From Bacteroidota bacterium (GTDB lineage Bacteria > Bacteroidota > Bacteroidia > Flavobacteriales_F > PHOS-HE28): a stretch of DNA of 54,282 bases. A program made the position numbers and the translations under genes. This document shows, piece by piece, positions 1 to 7,916 of the stretch (positions are counted from its first letter, which is position 1; each line of letters begins with the position of its first letter). A model generated the notes under the pieces. That model saw only the letters and a list, made by a program, of their open reading frames with translations, was not told the DNA's origin and ran no database searches. The stretch covers positions 1-54,282 of the forward strand of contig JAFDZY010000267.1 in assembly GCA_018266685.1 (NCBI GenBank). The letters run 5' to 3'.

Positions 1-998
1 CTGAGGATGGTGGTGTTGTTGCGTTTTCCCGGGTTGTACAGCACTTGGTCCAGCAGGTAATCGCCGGGCCGTAGGTGGGCCAGGATGTTCCGCTCGTGCG
101 TAATGGTGGCCGGACCCATTTGTTGAAGGTCCATGGACGGATCAATGATGCCGGCTTCGGTGACCGCAATGTGCCTTCCCTTGGGCAGGCTGGCGCGGAG
201 GCGGTCGATCTGGCCGTAGTCAAAATTGCCGGCGCTGGCCTGGCCGCGCAGGTACAGGTGGATGGTGGCGTTCAGGTCCCGGCTGGCGTATTTTCCATTC
301 ACTGCCGCTGCTACAGCCTTGTTCCAATCCTCCATGCGGTCATCAGACTGATTGTCCTTGGCCGGAGCGAAGATCAAGTAGTAGGGCAGTTTGAACTGGT
401 CCAACTCTTGCCAGAAGGCGGGGAGGATTTCATCCACGTACTTCTCCGGGGTGATCTTCTGCGTCACTTCCGCCTTCCGGGTGTCGCCGTTGGCGAATTT
501 CGGCAGGTAGTATTCGTTCATCATCTCAAGGAAGTCGAACCGGGCCCCGGCATTCAGCCAGCGCTGGATCAAAGCGGCCTGGTTGGCGGGGGAGTCGTTG
601 CCGTTCACCACAAAAATGAAACGGACGCCTTGGCGCTTTTGGAGCGCGGCCCAATCGCCGATCATGTCATCCGTCCAGTCCGGGCCGTAGGTTTCCTGGG
701 ATTGCGTGCCACCCGTGACGCGAACGGCCATGTTCCGTTTCACCTGCGGATCGAGCTGGTCAAAAAAGGCATTGGCGTATTGCACTTGCCGGGCCGTGTT
801 CACCGTGCCTTTCGCATTGAAGCCGAAGAAGGGTAGGTTGTCCGTGGAAATATCCGGCCCGGGAGGCACAGGGGGAGCGGGCTTCGCAGTGTCCGTGCTT
901 GCCGGCTCCACCTGGGCGCAACGCATTTGCGGGCCGCCGAAAGTGAGCAGGGTGAACAACGGAAACGTGCAGGCACGGAGGTACAGTGGAATGTGCAT
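1..998 (-). CDS. Secreted protein of unknown function, 3' end beyond the window
   Basis: This is an open minus-strand frame of about 332 codons, read by hand. It starts at ATG 998-996 and runs off the left edge without a stop. The N-terminus (MHIPLYLRACTFPLFTLLTF) is a plausible signal peptide, followed by a Pro/Ala-rich linker. The body contains blocks such as VRFIFVVNGNDSP, FDFLEMMNEYYLPKF, PYYLIFAPAKDN and IHLYLRGQAS. Alternating hydrophobic strands and a Glu-rich helix suggest a TIM-barrel or glycosidase-like fold, but I recognise no family. It diverges from the outer-membrane protein gene at 1118, so 999-1117 should hold two opposing promoters. Coding is well supported by frame continuity and GC3 bias; function is unknown. 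Confidence 0.75.
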   Translation of the reverse strand, partial: MHIPLYLRACTFPLFTLLTFGGPQMRCAQVEPASTDTAKPAPPVPPGPDISTDNLPFFGFNAKGTVNTARQVQYANAFFDQLDPQVKRNMAVRVTGGTQSQETYGPDWTDDMIGDWAALQKRQGVRFIFVVNGNDSPANQAALIQRWLNAGARFDFLEMMNEYYLPKFANGDTRKAEVTQKITPEKYVDEILPAFWQELDQFKLPYYLIFAPAKDNQSDDRMEDWNKAVAAAVNGKYASRDLNATIHLYLRGQASAGNFDYGQIDRLRASLPKGRHIAVTEAGIIDPSMDLQQMGPATITHERNILAHLRPGDYLLDQVLYNPGKRNNTTIL

Positions 999-1117
999 GT
1001 GCTGGGAATTGGTTGTAGGCTCAGCCCCCCAAAGTGGGTTGGCAAGGGGCCTGATCGGGGGATGAAGGTATTGATGCGACGTAACAGTACGGGAAGCTTG
1101 TTGCACTTTTGCGGCCC

Positions 1118-1867
1118 ATGAAACGGGTGATCAGGGCAGCCCTTATCGGTGCTCTGCTTCCGGCGGGGTTGGTTGCCCAGGTGGTGAACATTGAGGGCCG
1201 CCGCTTCGGGAACGATACGGTGCCCTGGCAGGGCTACGTGAACTTCAGGTTCAATGTCTCCGAAAGCGGACAGCGTTCCTTGAACGTGGGCCTCAACGGT
1301 GGGGTGCAGTTCATCGACGGGCGCGACCGCTGGTTCTTCATCAACGACCTTGCCTTCAGCCAAGTGGAGGCCAACGAGTTCCTCAACACCGGTTTCCAGC
1401 ACTTGCGCTACAACTACCGGGCGGATTCCTTGTGGACCGGGGAAGCCTTCGCCCAGGCACAGTACAACAAGCCCCTGCAGCTGAACTTGCGAATGACCTT
1501 GGGCGCCGGGCCGCGGTTCCTGGCCTTGAACTCCGAAAAGTGGCGCGTGCATTTGGGTACCGCCCTGATGCTGGAGAAGGAGTATGACACGGACGGCAGC
1601 CAGCTCTTTCAGGGAAGGAACAGCAGCTATGCATCGGCCACGTTCAAGTTCAGTGCGGTTGCCAGCCTCACCACCGTGGTGTATTACCAGCCCAAGGTCT
1701 TTGATGCAAGCGACAACCGCGTGTCCATTGAAGGCGGCCTGTTGATCAACGTGACCAAGCGCATGACCTTGGAAGGCCGTTTGAATTTGCTGAAGGACAG
1801 CGATCCGCCCCATGGGGTGCAGACGCTGATCTACTCATGGAACAACCTGTTCGGCTACCGGTTTTGA
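1118..1867 (+). CDS. DUF481-like outer membrane beta-barrel protein
   Basis: The 249-residue protein has a signal peptide (MKRVIRAALIGALLPAGLVAQ). The rest is amphipathic beta-strands with regular aromatic residues, ending in an aromatic C-terminal residue (NNLFGYRF), as is typical of outer-membrane barrels. Blocks such as RWFFINDLAFSQVEANEFLN and LTLEGRLNLLKDSD resemble the DUF481 family of salt-stress-induced outer-membrane proteins. I chose ATG 1118 over an upstream TTG at 1109. CACTTTTG at 1104-1111 resembles a Bacteroidota -7 box and ends six bases before this ATG, implying a nearly leaderless mRNA. Family assignment is from sequence pattern only. The cargo or role of the barrel is not known. 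Confidence 0.8.
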   Translation: MKRVIRAALIGALLPAGLVAQVVNIEGRRFGNDTVPWQGYVNFRFNVSESGQRSLNVGLNGGVQFIDGRDRWFFINDLAFSQVEANEFLNTGFQHLRYNYRADSLWTGEAFAQAQYNKPLQLNLRMTLGAGPRFLALNSEKWRVHLGTALMLEKEYDTDGSQLFQGRNSSYASATFKFSAVASLTTVVYYQPKVFDASDNRVSIEGGLLINVTKRMTLEGRLNLLKDSDPPHGVQTLIYSWNNLFGYRF

Positions 1868-1907
1868 GGCGGACGGGCCCGTTGGCGATCACTGCCACTT
1901 ACGGGGC

Positions 1908-1915
1908 TATTTTCG
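1908..1915 (+). promoter_or_regulatory. -7 box TATTTTCG, start-proximal
   Basis: TATTTTCG fits the Bacteroidota -7 consensus TAnnTTTG and ends five bases before ATG 1921. It lies just past the 3' end of the upstream gene and fixes the start of the downstream one. Confidence 0.6.
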
Positions 1916-1920
1916 CAGGC

Positions 1921-2673
1921 ATGGAACAGATTACGTGGCGGATATTGTTGCGCATGGCACCCACGGCAGCGGCGGCGATTTTCTGCATGGCGGTGCACGC
2001 CCAGGTGTCCTTTGGCGTGCGTGCCGGGGTGAACTGGGCGAAGATGGTGGGGAATGAGGGGATCCTGGGCAAACCCGGAACACGCTTGGGACCGTCCTCT
2101 GCGATAATGGTCGGCATACCCGTTACGCCACACTTCACCTTGGTGCCGGAGCTGGGTTACGTGCAGCGCGGCTATTACAGGGATGCTACCCCTCCCGGGT
2201 ATTTTCCGGAAGAGGAATTGGTGCTGGACTACGCGGACCTGTCGCTGCTGGCGAAGTTCCATGCGGCCGACGGCCCCACCCGCCCCTATATACTGGTGGG
2301 CGCCATGGCGGGCCGGTTGTTGGGCGCGCGATTGTTCCAAACAGACCCTTGGACGAAGGAGATGCAGGGGGTGGTGCTGAACACGGGCCAGGTGCGCACA
2401 AGTCCCTGGAGCGAAGGCTCCATGAACCGTTGGAATGCGGGTGTTTGCGCGGGTTTGGGCTTTTCCTTCACCGCTGGTGCTTCACAAGTGTTCGTGGAAG
2501 GGCGCTACCTCCTCGGATTTACCGACATCTGGAACGACATGCCCGTATTGGATGTGAACGGTTCATGGGTGGGTAAGCTCGTTGGCCGGGATCGCAGCAT
2601 TGAGGTGAACGTGGGCTGGATGATACCGGTGGGGACACCAAGGACAAAACAGGCGGGAAGCAAGGCACCTTAG
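1921..2673 (+). CDS. PorT-like outer membrane beta-barrel protein
   Basis: The 250-residue exported protein has a signal segment (LLRMAPTAAAAIFCMAVHAQ). The motif FGVRAGVNWAKMVG follows, typical of PorT / outer-membrane beta-barrel 2 proteins of Bacteroidota. Later strands include FTLVPELGYVQRGYY, RPYILVGAMAGRLLGA, FVEGRYLLGFTDIW and IEVNVGWMIPVG. An in-frame extension upstream overlaps the previous gene, but the -7 box at 1908-1915 places transcription start after it, so I use ATG 1921. The protein probably sits in the outer membrane; PorT relatives include a T9SS assembly factor, but most paralogues are uncharacterised. It is followed by a palindromic terminator shared with the convergent gene. 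Confidence 0.8.
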   Translation: MEQITWRILLRMAPTAAAAIFCMAVHAQVSFGVRAGVNWAKMVGNEGILGKPGTRLGPSSAIMVGIPVTPHFTLVPELGYVQRGYYRDATPPGYFPEEELVLDYADLSLLAKFHAADGPTRPYILVGAMAGRLLGARLFQTDPWTKEMQGVVLNTGQVRTSPWSEGSMNRWNAGVCAGLGFSFTAGASQVFVEGRYLLGFTDIWNDMPVLDVNGSWVGKLVGRDRSIEVNVGWMIPVGTPRTKQAGSKAP

Positions 2674-2681
2674 GAGGAATG

Positions 2682-2730
2682 CAGTTGTTGATTGCCGGTT
2701 GTACAACCAACAACTGACAACCAATAACCG
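2682..2730. repeat. CAAC-rich intergenic repeat
   Basis: This short imperfect inverted repeat contains GGTTGTACAACC and CAACCAACAACTGACAACC. The same vocabulary recurs at 33401-33428 and 37633-37656 (reverse orientation) and inside fdhD at 40397-40421, so it is a dispersed low-complexity repeat family. Confidence 0.55.
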
Positions 2731-2738
2731 GCGGTTCA

Positions 2739-2766
2739 GTAGGGGCGGAAGATCTTCCGCCCCTAC
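2739..2766. terminator. Perfect 28-bp palindrome between convergent genes
   Basis: The palindrome has GTAGGGGCGGAAGA as its left half and the exact complement as its right half. It covers the TAG stop of the minus-strand acyl-CoA dehydrogenase (2763-2765) and lies 66 nt behind the plus-strand beta-barrel gene. It could act as a bidirectional terminator, although neither side has a strong T tract. Confidence 0.55.
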
Positions 2767-3977
2767 TTGAACGCCGCGATCCCGGTTACATCGTGCCCGG
2801 TGATCAGCAGGTGGATGTCGTGCGTGCCCTCGTAGGTCACCACGCTTTCCAAGTTCATCATGTGGCGCATGATGGGGTACTCGTTGGTAATGCCCATGCC
2901 GCCGAGCATCTGGCGCGCTTCGCGGGCCACGGTGAGCGCCAAGTGCACATTGTTGCGCTTGGCCATGCTGATCTGTGCGGTGGTGGCGCGGCCTTCATTG
3001 CGCAGCACACCCAGGCGCCAGGTGAGCAATTGGGCCTTGGTGATCTCGGTGATCATCTCGGCCAGCTTCTTCTGCGTGAGCTGGAAGCCGCCGATGGGTT
3101 TTCCGAATTGGATGCGCTCCTTGCTGTAGCGCAGCGCGGTATCGTAGCATTCCATGGCCACGCCCAGCGTACCCCATGCAATGCCGTAGCGGGCGCTGTC
3201 CAGGCAGCCCATGGGGGCGCCCAGGCCGGTCTTGTTGGGCAGCAGGTTGGCCTTGGGCACCTTCACATTGTCGAAGACCAGCTCGCCGGTGGGGCTGGCC
3301 CGCAGGCTCAGTTTGCCGTGGGTGGTGGGCGTGGTGAAGCCCTCCATGCCGCGCTCCACGATCAGGCCGTGGATGCGGCCCTCGGTGTTCTCGGCCTTGG
3401 CCCACACCACGGCCAGGTCGGCAAAGGGCGCGTTGCTGATCCACATCTTGGCGCCGTTCAGCAGGTAGTGGTCGCCCTTGTCCTGGAACGTGGTGACCAT
3501 GCCTCCGGGGTTGCTGCCGAAGTCGGGTTCGGTAAGGCCGAAGCAGCCGATCTTCTTGCCCTGCACCATCTGCGGCAGCCACTTCTTCTTCTGCTCCTCG
3601 GTGCCGTACTTGTAGATGGGGTACATGGCAAGGGAACCCTGCACGCTGCACAGGCTGCGCAGGCCACTGTCGCAGCGCTCGATCTCCTGCATGATCAGGC
3701 CGTAGCTGATCTGGTCCAGGCCGGGGCCGCCGTATTCCGCCGGCAGGAAGGGCCCGAAGGCGCCCACCTCGGCCAGGCCGGGAATGATGTCCTTGCTGAA
3801 GGAGGCGGTTTCGAAGCGCTCCTCGATGATCGGCTTCAAATTCTTGCTCACATGCTCGCGCACGGTGCTGCGGATCAACTTGTGCTCTTCGGTGAGCAAC
3901 TCGTCCACCAGGTAGTGGTCGTGTGCCTGGAAGAGGTCGGTGGCGGTTCGCGGTGCGGCTTTGGCAGTGGTGCTCAT
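2763..3977 (-). CDS. Acyl-CoA dehydrogenase, glutaryl-CoA dehydrogenase type
   Basis: This is a full-length 404-residue flavoprotein of the acyl-CoA dehydrogenase superfamily. It has the N-terminal helical domain, the middle beta-domain FAD motif (GCFGLTEPDFGSNPGG) and a C-terminal helical domain. The C-terminal block TYEGTHDIHLLITGHDVTG closely matches glutaryl-CoA dehydrogenase and contains the expected catalytic Glu. The likely reaction is oxidative decarboxylation of glutaryl-CoA to crotonyl-CoA in lysine/tryptophan breakdown. An in-frame extension upstream reads through the neighbouring gene's start region and lacks family similarity. ATG 3977 matches family length, and TAATTTCG at 4002-3995 on the minus strand is a plausible -7 box. 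It is monocistronic and diverges from the DUF4271 gene. Confidence 0.9.
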   Translation of the reverse strand: MSTTAKAAPRTATDLFQAHDHYLVDELLTEEHKLIRSTVREHVSKNLKPIIEERFETASFSKDIIPGLAEVGAFGPFLPAEYGGPGLDQISYGLIMQEIERCDSGLRSLCSVQGSLAMYPIYKYGTEEQKKKWLPQMVQGKKIGCFGLTEPDFGSNPGGMVTTFQDKGDHYLLNGAKMWISNAPFADLAVVWAKAENTEGRIHGLIVERGMEGFTTPTTHGKLSLRASPTGELVFDNVKVPKANLLPNKTGLGAPMGCLDSARYGIAWGTLGVAMECYDTALRYSKERIQFGKPIGGFQLTQKKLAEMITEITKAQLLTWRLGVLRNEGRATTAQISMAKRNNVHLALTVAREARQMLGGMGITNEYPIMRHMMNLESVVTYEGTHDIHLLITGHDVTGIAAFK

Positions 3978-4020
3978 GGGGTGCGTTGAGGCTGCGAAAT
4001 TAGGCATGCCGGAGGGCATG

Positions 4021-4028
4021 TATTTTCG
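4021..4028 (+). promoter_or_regulatory. -7 box TATTTTCG, start-proximal
   Basis: TATTTTCG ends five bases before ATG 4034 of the DUF4271 gene, so the transcript would be essentially leaderless. It heads the DUF4271-hemD-rnpA-yidD run. Confidence 0.6.
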
Positions 4029-4033
4029 CGGCG

Positions 4034-4717
4034 ATGGATCAATTGCGTGGCGTGGATGCCTTGGGCTCCGGCTGGATCGCGGCTGTATTGGTTTTGGCCT
4101 TTGGCGTGCTGGCCTGGGTGAACATGGTTTCGCCCAAGCAGTGGGCGGTGCTTTCGCGCTCCTTCGCGGCATTCCGCTTGGGCCACTACCGGCTTCGCGA
4201 AGACTTGGACATCCGCGACCGCACCCTTGCCGGACTGATGGTGTTGGCCACGTTGCTGGTGGCGCTGTTTGCCTACCAGACCTTCGTGTTCCTTGGCTGG
4301 ACGGCCCCTGGCCTGGCTGCTTTTGGGCGCATTGCGCTGGTGGTGGCCATTGTGGTGGCATGCCAGATCGTGCTGCTGCGGATGCTCTCGGCGCTGCCGG
4401 ACGGCGATGGCGGCCTTACGGAATACTTGTACACCGTGATCGTGCTGCACGTGGTGCTGGGCCTGTTGCTGTTGCCTGCCGTGGTCCTGATGGCATTCCC
4501 CGCGCAGGTGGCCTGGCGGGAATGGGCATGGCCCGCCGGGGTGGCCGTCGCGGCCGCGGTAATGTTGTTCCGCTGGGTGCGGGCCTTTGTGATCGGGGTG
4601 GGGAGCGGCACCCCCATGCGATACATTTTCCTGTACATTTGCACGCTCGAAATCCTGCCCGTGGGCCTTGCGCTTGAACGTGCTTGGCATTTCGCCCATC
4701 CATTCCCGAACCCCTAA
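4034..4717 (+). CDS. DUF4271 integral membrane protein
   Basis: The 227-residue protein has about six or seven hydrophobic segments. The C-terminal signature YIFLYICTLEILPVGLAL is characteristic of DUF4271, a Bacteroidota membrane family commonly encoded just before uroporphyrinogen-III synthase. That is the arrangement here, with hemD starting 12 nt after this stop. The conserved pairing suggests a link to tetrapyrrole metabolism or a shared transcript, but no biochemical role is known to me. The start is fixed by the -7 box at 4021-4028. Confidence 0.85.
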   Translation: MDQLRGVDALGSGWIAAVLVLAFGVLAWVNMVSPKQWAVLSRSFAAFRLGHYRLREDLDIRDRTLAGLMVLATLLVALFAYQTFVFLGWTAPGLAAFGRIALVVAIVVACQIVLLRMLSALPDGDGGLTEYLYTVIVLHVVLGLLLLPAVVLMAFPAQVAWREWAWPAGVAVAAAVMLFRWVRAFVIGVGSGTPMRYIFLYICTLEILPVGLALERAWHFAHPFPNP

Positions 4718-4729
4718 GCCGCGCGCCAC

Positions 4730-5575
4730 TTGAAGATCAAGAACATCCTCGTAACGCAGCCCGCGCCCACGGACGAGAAATCGCCCTATTTCTCGCTTGC
4801 GAAGAAGTACAACCTGCGGATCGACTTCAGGCCGTTCATCAAGATCGAACCCGTGCCCGGCCAGGAGTTCCGGCAGGAGCGCATCACGATCTTGGACCAC
4901 TCCGCCATTGTGCTTACCAGCCGCAATGCGGTGGACCACTTCTTCCGCATGTGCAAGGAGCTGCGCGTCACCGTGCCGGAAACAATGAAGTATTTCTGCG
5001 TGAGCGAGAGCGTGGCGTACTATGTGCAGAAGTACATCGTCTACCGCAAGCGCAAGGTTTTCATCGGCAAGCAAAGCTTCGGCGACCTGATGGACGTGAT
5101 CAAAAAGCACAAGGAGGAGCGATTCCTGGTGCCCAGTTCGGACATCCAGAAACAGGAGATTCCGCACTTGTTGGACAAGGCAGGGGTGAACTACACCAAC
5201 GCCGTGTTTTACCGCACCGTGGCCAGCGACCTCAGCGACCTGAAGGACATCCGGTACGACATGCTCGTCTTCTTCAGCCCTGGCGGCATTGAAAGCCTGC
5301 GCAAGAACTTCCCGGAGTATGTGCAGGCTGAAGCGGTGATGGCCGCCTTCGGCCCCACCACCGCCAAGGCCGTGCGCGATGCGGGCTTCCGGCTGGACAT
5401 TGAGGCCCCGATGCCCGAGGCACCCTCCATGACCGGCGCCATTGAACACTTCCTGAAGAACGGGGCCAAGGCTGATGCCAAGAAGGCAAAACAGGCCACA
5501 CCGGCCCCCCCCAAGGCCAAGGCTCCGGCAAAGGCACCCGCTGCAAAACCTGCGGCCAAGGCGGGCAAGAAGTGA
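4730..5575 (+). CDS. hemD: Uroporphyrinogen-III synthase
   Basis: The enzyme cyclises hydroxymethylbilane to uroporphyrinogen III, the branch point to haem and sirohaem. The 281-residue protein begins KIKNILVTQPAPTDEKSPYF, the usual start of Bacteroidota HemD. It carries two Rossmann-like halves, with AIVLTSRNAVDHFF near residue 60 and MLVFFSPGGIESL near residue 180. Translation apparently starts at TTG 4730, since no ATG fits and the family starts at this Met-Lys. The last 35 or so residues are a Lys/Ala/Pro-rich low-complexity tail outside the catalytic fold. It lies 12 nt after DUF4271 and 27 nt before rnpA, consistent with an operon. Confidence 0.93.
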   Translation: MKIKNILVTQPAPTDEKSPYFSLAKKYNLRIDFRPFIKIEPVPGQEFRQERITILDHSAIVLTSRNAVDHFFRMCKELRVTVPETMKYFCVSESVAYYVQKYIVYRKRKVFIGKQSFGDLMDVIKKHKEERFLVPSSDIQKQEIPHLLDKAGVNYTNAVFYRTVASDLSDLKDIRYDMLVFFSPGGIESLRKNFPEYVQAEAVMAAFGPTTAKAVRDAGFRLDIEAPMPEAPSMTGAIEHFLKNGAKADAKKAKQATPAPPKAKAPAKAPAAKPAAKAGKK

Positions 5576-5602
5576 TGCCGGTCCGGCCCAAGCCGCCACA
5601 CC

Positions 5603-6007
5603 ATGGATGAACGGCAGCTGGTCCGTCCCACCTTCGGCAAGCATGAACGGCTCACCGGCCGCGACCGCGTGAAGCTGGTGGCCACCACGGGCAAAACAGT
5701 GAAGCTCTTCCCGTTCCGCCTCAGCGGCTTGCTCATGCCGCTGGGCACCAAGGCCCCGGCGCAGGTGGCCTTTGCCGTGCCCAAGCGCCATGTAAGGCTT
5801 GCCGTGGACCGCAACCGCGTGCGGCGCCACATGCGCGAGGCCTACCGCTTGAACAAACACCGCTGGCATGCGCAGCTGGAAGGGCGGCAGTGTGCGTGGC
5901 TGCTGATTTTTCAAGGCACTTCGCCCCTGCCATGGAGCGAGGCTTCCGGGAAAATAACCCGCATTTTCGACCGTTGGACCCAAGAGCATGTCCACGTGGA
6001 TCGCTAA
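5603..6007 (+). CDS. rnpA: Ribonuclease P protein component
   Basis: This is the protein subunit of RNase P, which helps the RNA subunit remove 5' leaders from pre-tRNAs. The 134-residue product has the family core, including [28 protein letters not shown] with the RNR motif that contacts RNA. The N-terminus ([21 protein letters not shown]) is the usual substrate-binding region. Its 3' end overlaps yidD by 20 nt. The linkage to yidD is conserved in bacteria, but here the pair is downstream of hemD rather than beside rpmH and the origin. Confidence 0.95.
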   Translation: MDERQLVRPTFGKHERLTGRDRVKLVATTGKTVKLFPFRLSGLLMPLGTKAPAQVAFAVPKRHVRLAVDRNRVRRHMREAYRLNKHRWHAQLEGRQCAWLLIFQGTSPLPWSEASGKITRIFDRWTQEHVHVDR

Positions 6008-6209
6008 GCTCTTCATCGCGTTCATCCGCATGTACCAAGGCGCCATTTCCCCCTTGCTGCCCGGCTCCTGCCGCTACACGCCCACCTGCTCGGAGTACGG
6101 CGTCCAGGCCTTGCGGAAGCACGGCCCATGGCGCGGCGGCCTCTTGACGTTGAAGCGCTTCCTATCTTGCCATCCGTGGGGAGGGCACGGCCACGATCCA
6201 GTACCCTGA
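5988..6209 (+). CDS. yidD: Membrane protein insertion efficiency factor YidD
   Basis: This 73-residue protein has the hallmark motifs [22 protein letters not shown] and [11 protein letters not shown], with conserved cysteines and an N-terminal amphipathic helix. YidD assists YidC-mediated insertion of inner-membrane proteins. The ATG lies inside the end of rnpA (20-nt overlap), which suggests translational coupling. Length and motifs are complete. Confidence 0.95.
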   Translation: MSTWIAKLFIAFIRMYQGAISPLLPGSCRYTPTCSEYGVQALRKHGPWRGGLLTLKRFLSCHPWGGHGHDPVP

Positions 6210-6224
6210 CCAGCACGCATCACC

Positions 6225-7895
6225 ATGAAGAACCCTTTCCGTTCCTGGAGAAAAACAAGCATCATCCTGGCCATTGCGGCCGGCGGTGCCGTCACCATTG
6301 CCGCCGGTGACAACTATTTCGAGGTGGGCAAGAACCTGGAGATCTTCAACGAGCTCTACAAGGACATCAACATCTACTACGTGGACGACATCAATCCCGG
6401 GGAGCTGATCACCACCGGCATTGATGCCATGCTGGAAAGCCTGGACCCGTACACCCAGTACATCGCGGAGAGCGACATGGAGGATTACCGCATCATGACC
6501 ACCGGCCAGTACGGCGGCATCGGTGCCATGATCCGCAAAAAGGACAACGGCGTAATGGTGAGCGAACCTTATGAGGGTTACCCCGCCATGAACAGCGGCA
6601 TCAAGGCCGGCGACCTGATCCTGAAAGTGGACGGCCGCGACGCCACGGGCATGGGCACCGAGGAGGTAAGCAAAATGCTCAAGGGGCAGGCGGGCACCAA
6701 GGTGAACGTGCTCACCAGCCGCAATGGCGGAGCGCCCGTGGACCACGTGCTTACCCGCGAGGAGATCAAGATCCCCGACGTGCCCTACAAAGGGTTCATC
6801 GACACGGTGAACCAAGTGGGCTACATCAAGCTGAACAGTTTTACGCAGACCGCCAGCCAGGAAGTGCGCAACGCGTTCAAGGACCTTAAGGAGCAAGGTG
6901 CCAGGAAAATGGTGCTGGACCTGCGCGGCAACGGCGGCGGGCTCTTGCGCGAAGCCATCAACATCGTGAACATCTGGGTGCCCAAGGGACAAACCGTGGT
7001 GGAGACCAAGGGCAAGATCGCAGAGTGGGACAAGACCTACAAAACGCTCAGCGAACCCATGGACACGGAGATGCCCCTGGTGGTGCTGGTGGACACCGGC
7101 TCCGCTTCGGCGAGCGAGATCGTTACCGGCTCGCTGCAAGACCTGGACCGCGCCGTGATCGTGGGGCACCGCACCTACGGCAAGGGCCTGGTGCAGCAAA
7201 CGCGCGACCTGTTCTACAACAGCAAGCTGAAGGTGACCGTGGCCAAGTACTACATCCCCAGCGGCCGCTGCATCCAGAAGATCGACTACGCACACCACGA
7301 CAGCACCGGCCACGCCGTGATCAAGGCGGACTCAACCATACGCGCGTTCAAGACGGCGGACGGCAGGCCGGTGTACGACGGGCGCGGCATTGCGCCGGAT
7401 GTTGAAGTGGAACTGCCGACCATGCCGAAATTGATCGTGAGCCTATACTCCAAGGACATCTTCTTCGATTTCGGCAACCACTTCCAGTGGACGCACGACA
7501 GCATTCCGCCCCCGGGCAAATTCACGATCACCGACGGGATCTTCCAGCAGTTCCTCGCATTTGTGAAGGAGAAGAAATTCGATTACCGCACCACCAGCCT
7601 GGACGACCTGGACAAGCTGGAGGCCGATGCAAAGAAGGAACGCTACTATGACAAGGCCAAGGACGCCATTGCAGCGCTCCGCAACGGGCTGAACCCCGAT
7701 CAGGCCGAACTGCTGAACAAGTTCCGCCCGGAGATCGAGGAAGTGCTGAAGAGCGAACTGGTGGGCCGCTACTACTACCAGAGCGGCCGCGCCAAGGCCA
7801 TGCTGGGCAGCGATCCCGACGTGCTCAAGGCGCTGGAAGTGATCAACGGGCCGGCCTACAAGCAAGTGCTGGCCGGTACTTGGAAGAAGAATTGA
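6225..7895 (+). CDS. S41 family carboxy-terminal processing peptidase
   Basis: The 556-residue exported protease has an N-terminal signal/anchor (SIILAIAAGGAVTIAAG). A PDZ domain follows (GGIGAMIRKKDNGVMVSEP through GIKAGDLILKVDGRD, about residues 95-180), then the S41 catalytic domain. The nucleophile is Ser in GSASASEIV (about residue 295) and the general base is Lys in TYGKGLVQ (about residue 320). The 25-residue spacing matches Tsp/CtpA proteases. A C-terminal helical extension of about 130 residues follows. It probably trims C-termini of envelope proteins. It starts 15 nt after yidD and may be co-transcribed. Confidence 0.93.
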   Translation: MKNPFRSWRKTSIILAIAAGGAVTIAAGDNYFEVGKNLEIFNELYKDINIYYVDDINPGELITTGIDAMLESLDPYTQYIAESDMEDYRIMTTGQYGGIGAMIRKKDNGVMVSEPYEGYPAMNSGIKAGDLILKVDGRDATGMGTEEVSKMLKGQAGTKVNVLTSRNGGAPVDHVLTREEIKIPDVPYKGFIDTVNQVGYIKLNSFTQTASQEVRNAFKDLKEQGARKMVLDLRGNGGGLLREAINIVNIWVPKGQTVVETKGKIAEWDKTYKTLSEPMDTEMPLVVLVDTGSASASEIVTGSLQDLDRAVIVGHRTYGKGLVQQTRDLFYNSKLKVTVAKYYIPSGRCIQKIDYAHHDSTGHAVIKADSTIRAFKTADGRPVYDGRGIAPDVEVELPTMPKLIVSLYSKDIFFDFGNHFQWTHDSIPPPGKFTITDGIFQQFLAFVKEKKFDYRTTSLDDLDKLEADAKKERYYDKAKDAIAALRNGLNPDQAELLNKFRPEIEEVLKSELVGRYYYQSGRAKAMLGSDPDVLKALEVINGPAYKQVLAGTWKKN

Positions 7896-7916
7896 CGCAT
7901 CCGCACCATCCCGGGG

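Noticed and set aside
3974..6046. 690-codon open frame on the minus strand opposite DUF4271-hemD-rnpA
   Set aside because: It is antisense to three recognised genes, rich in His/Gln/Gly, and has no family motif. GC-rich codon bias of the true genes opens this frame.
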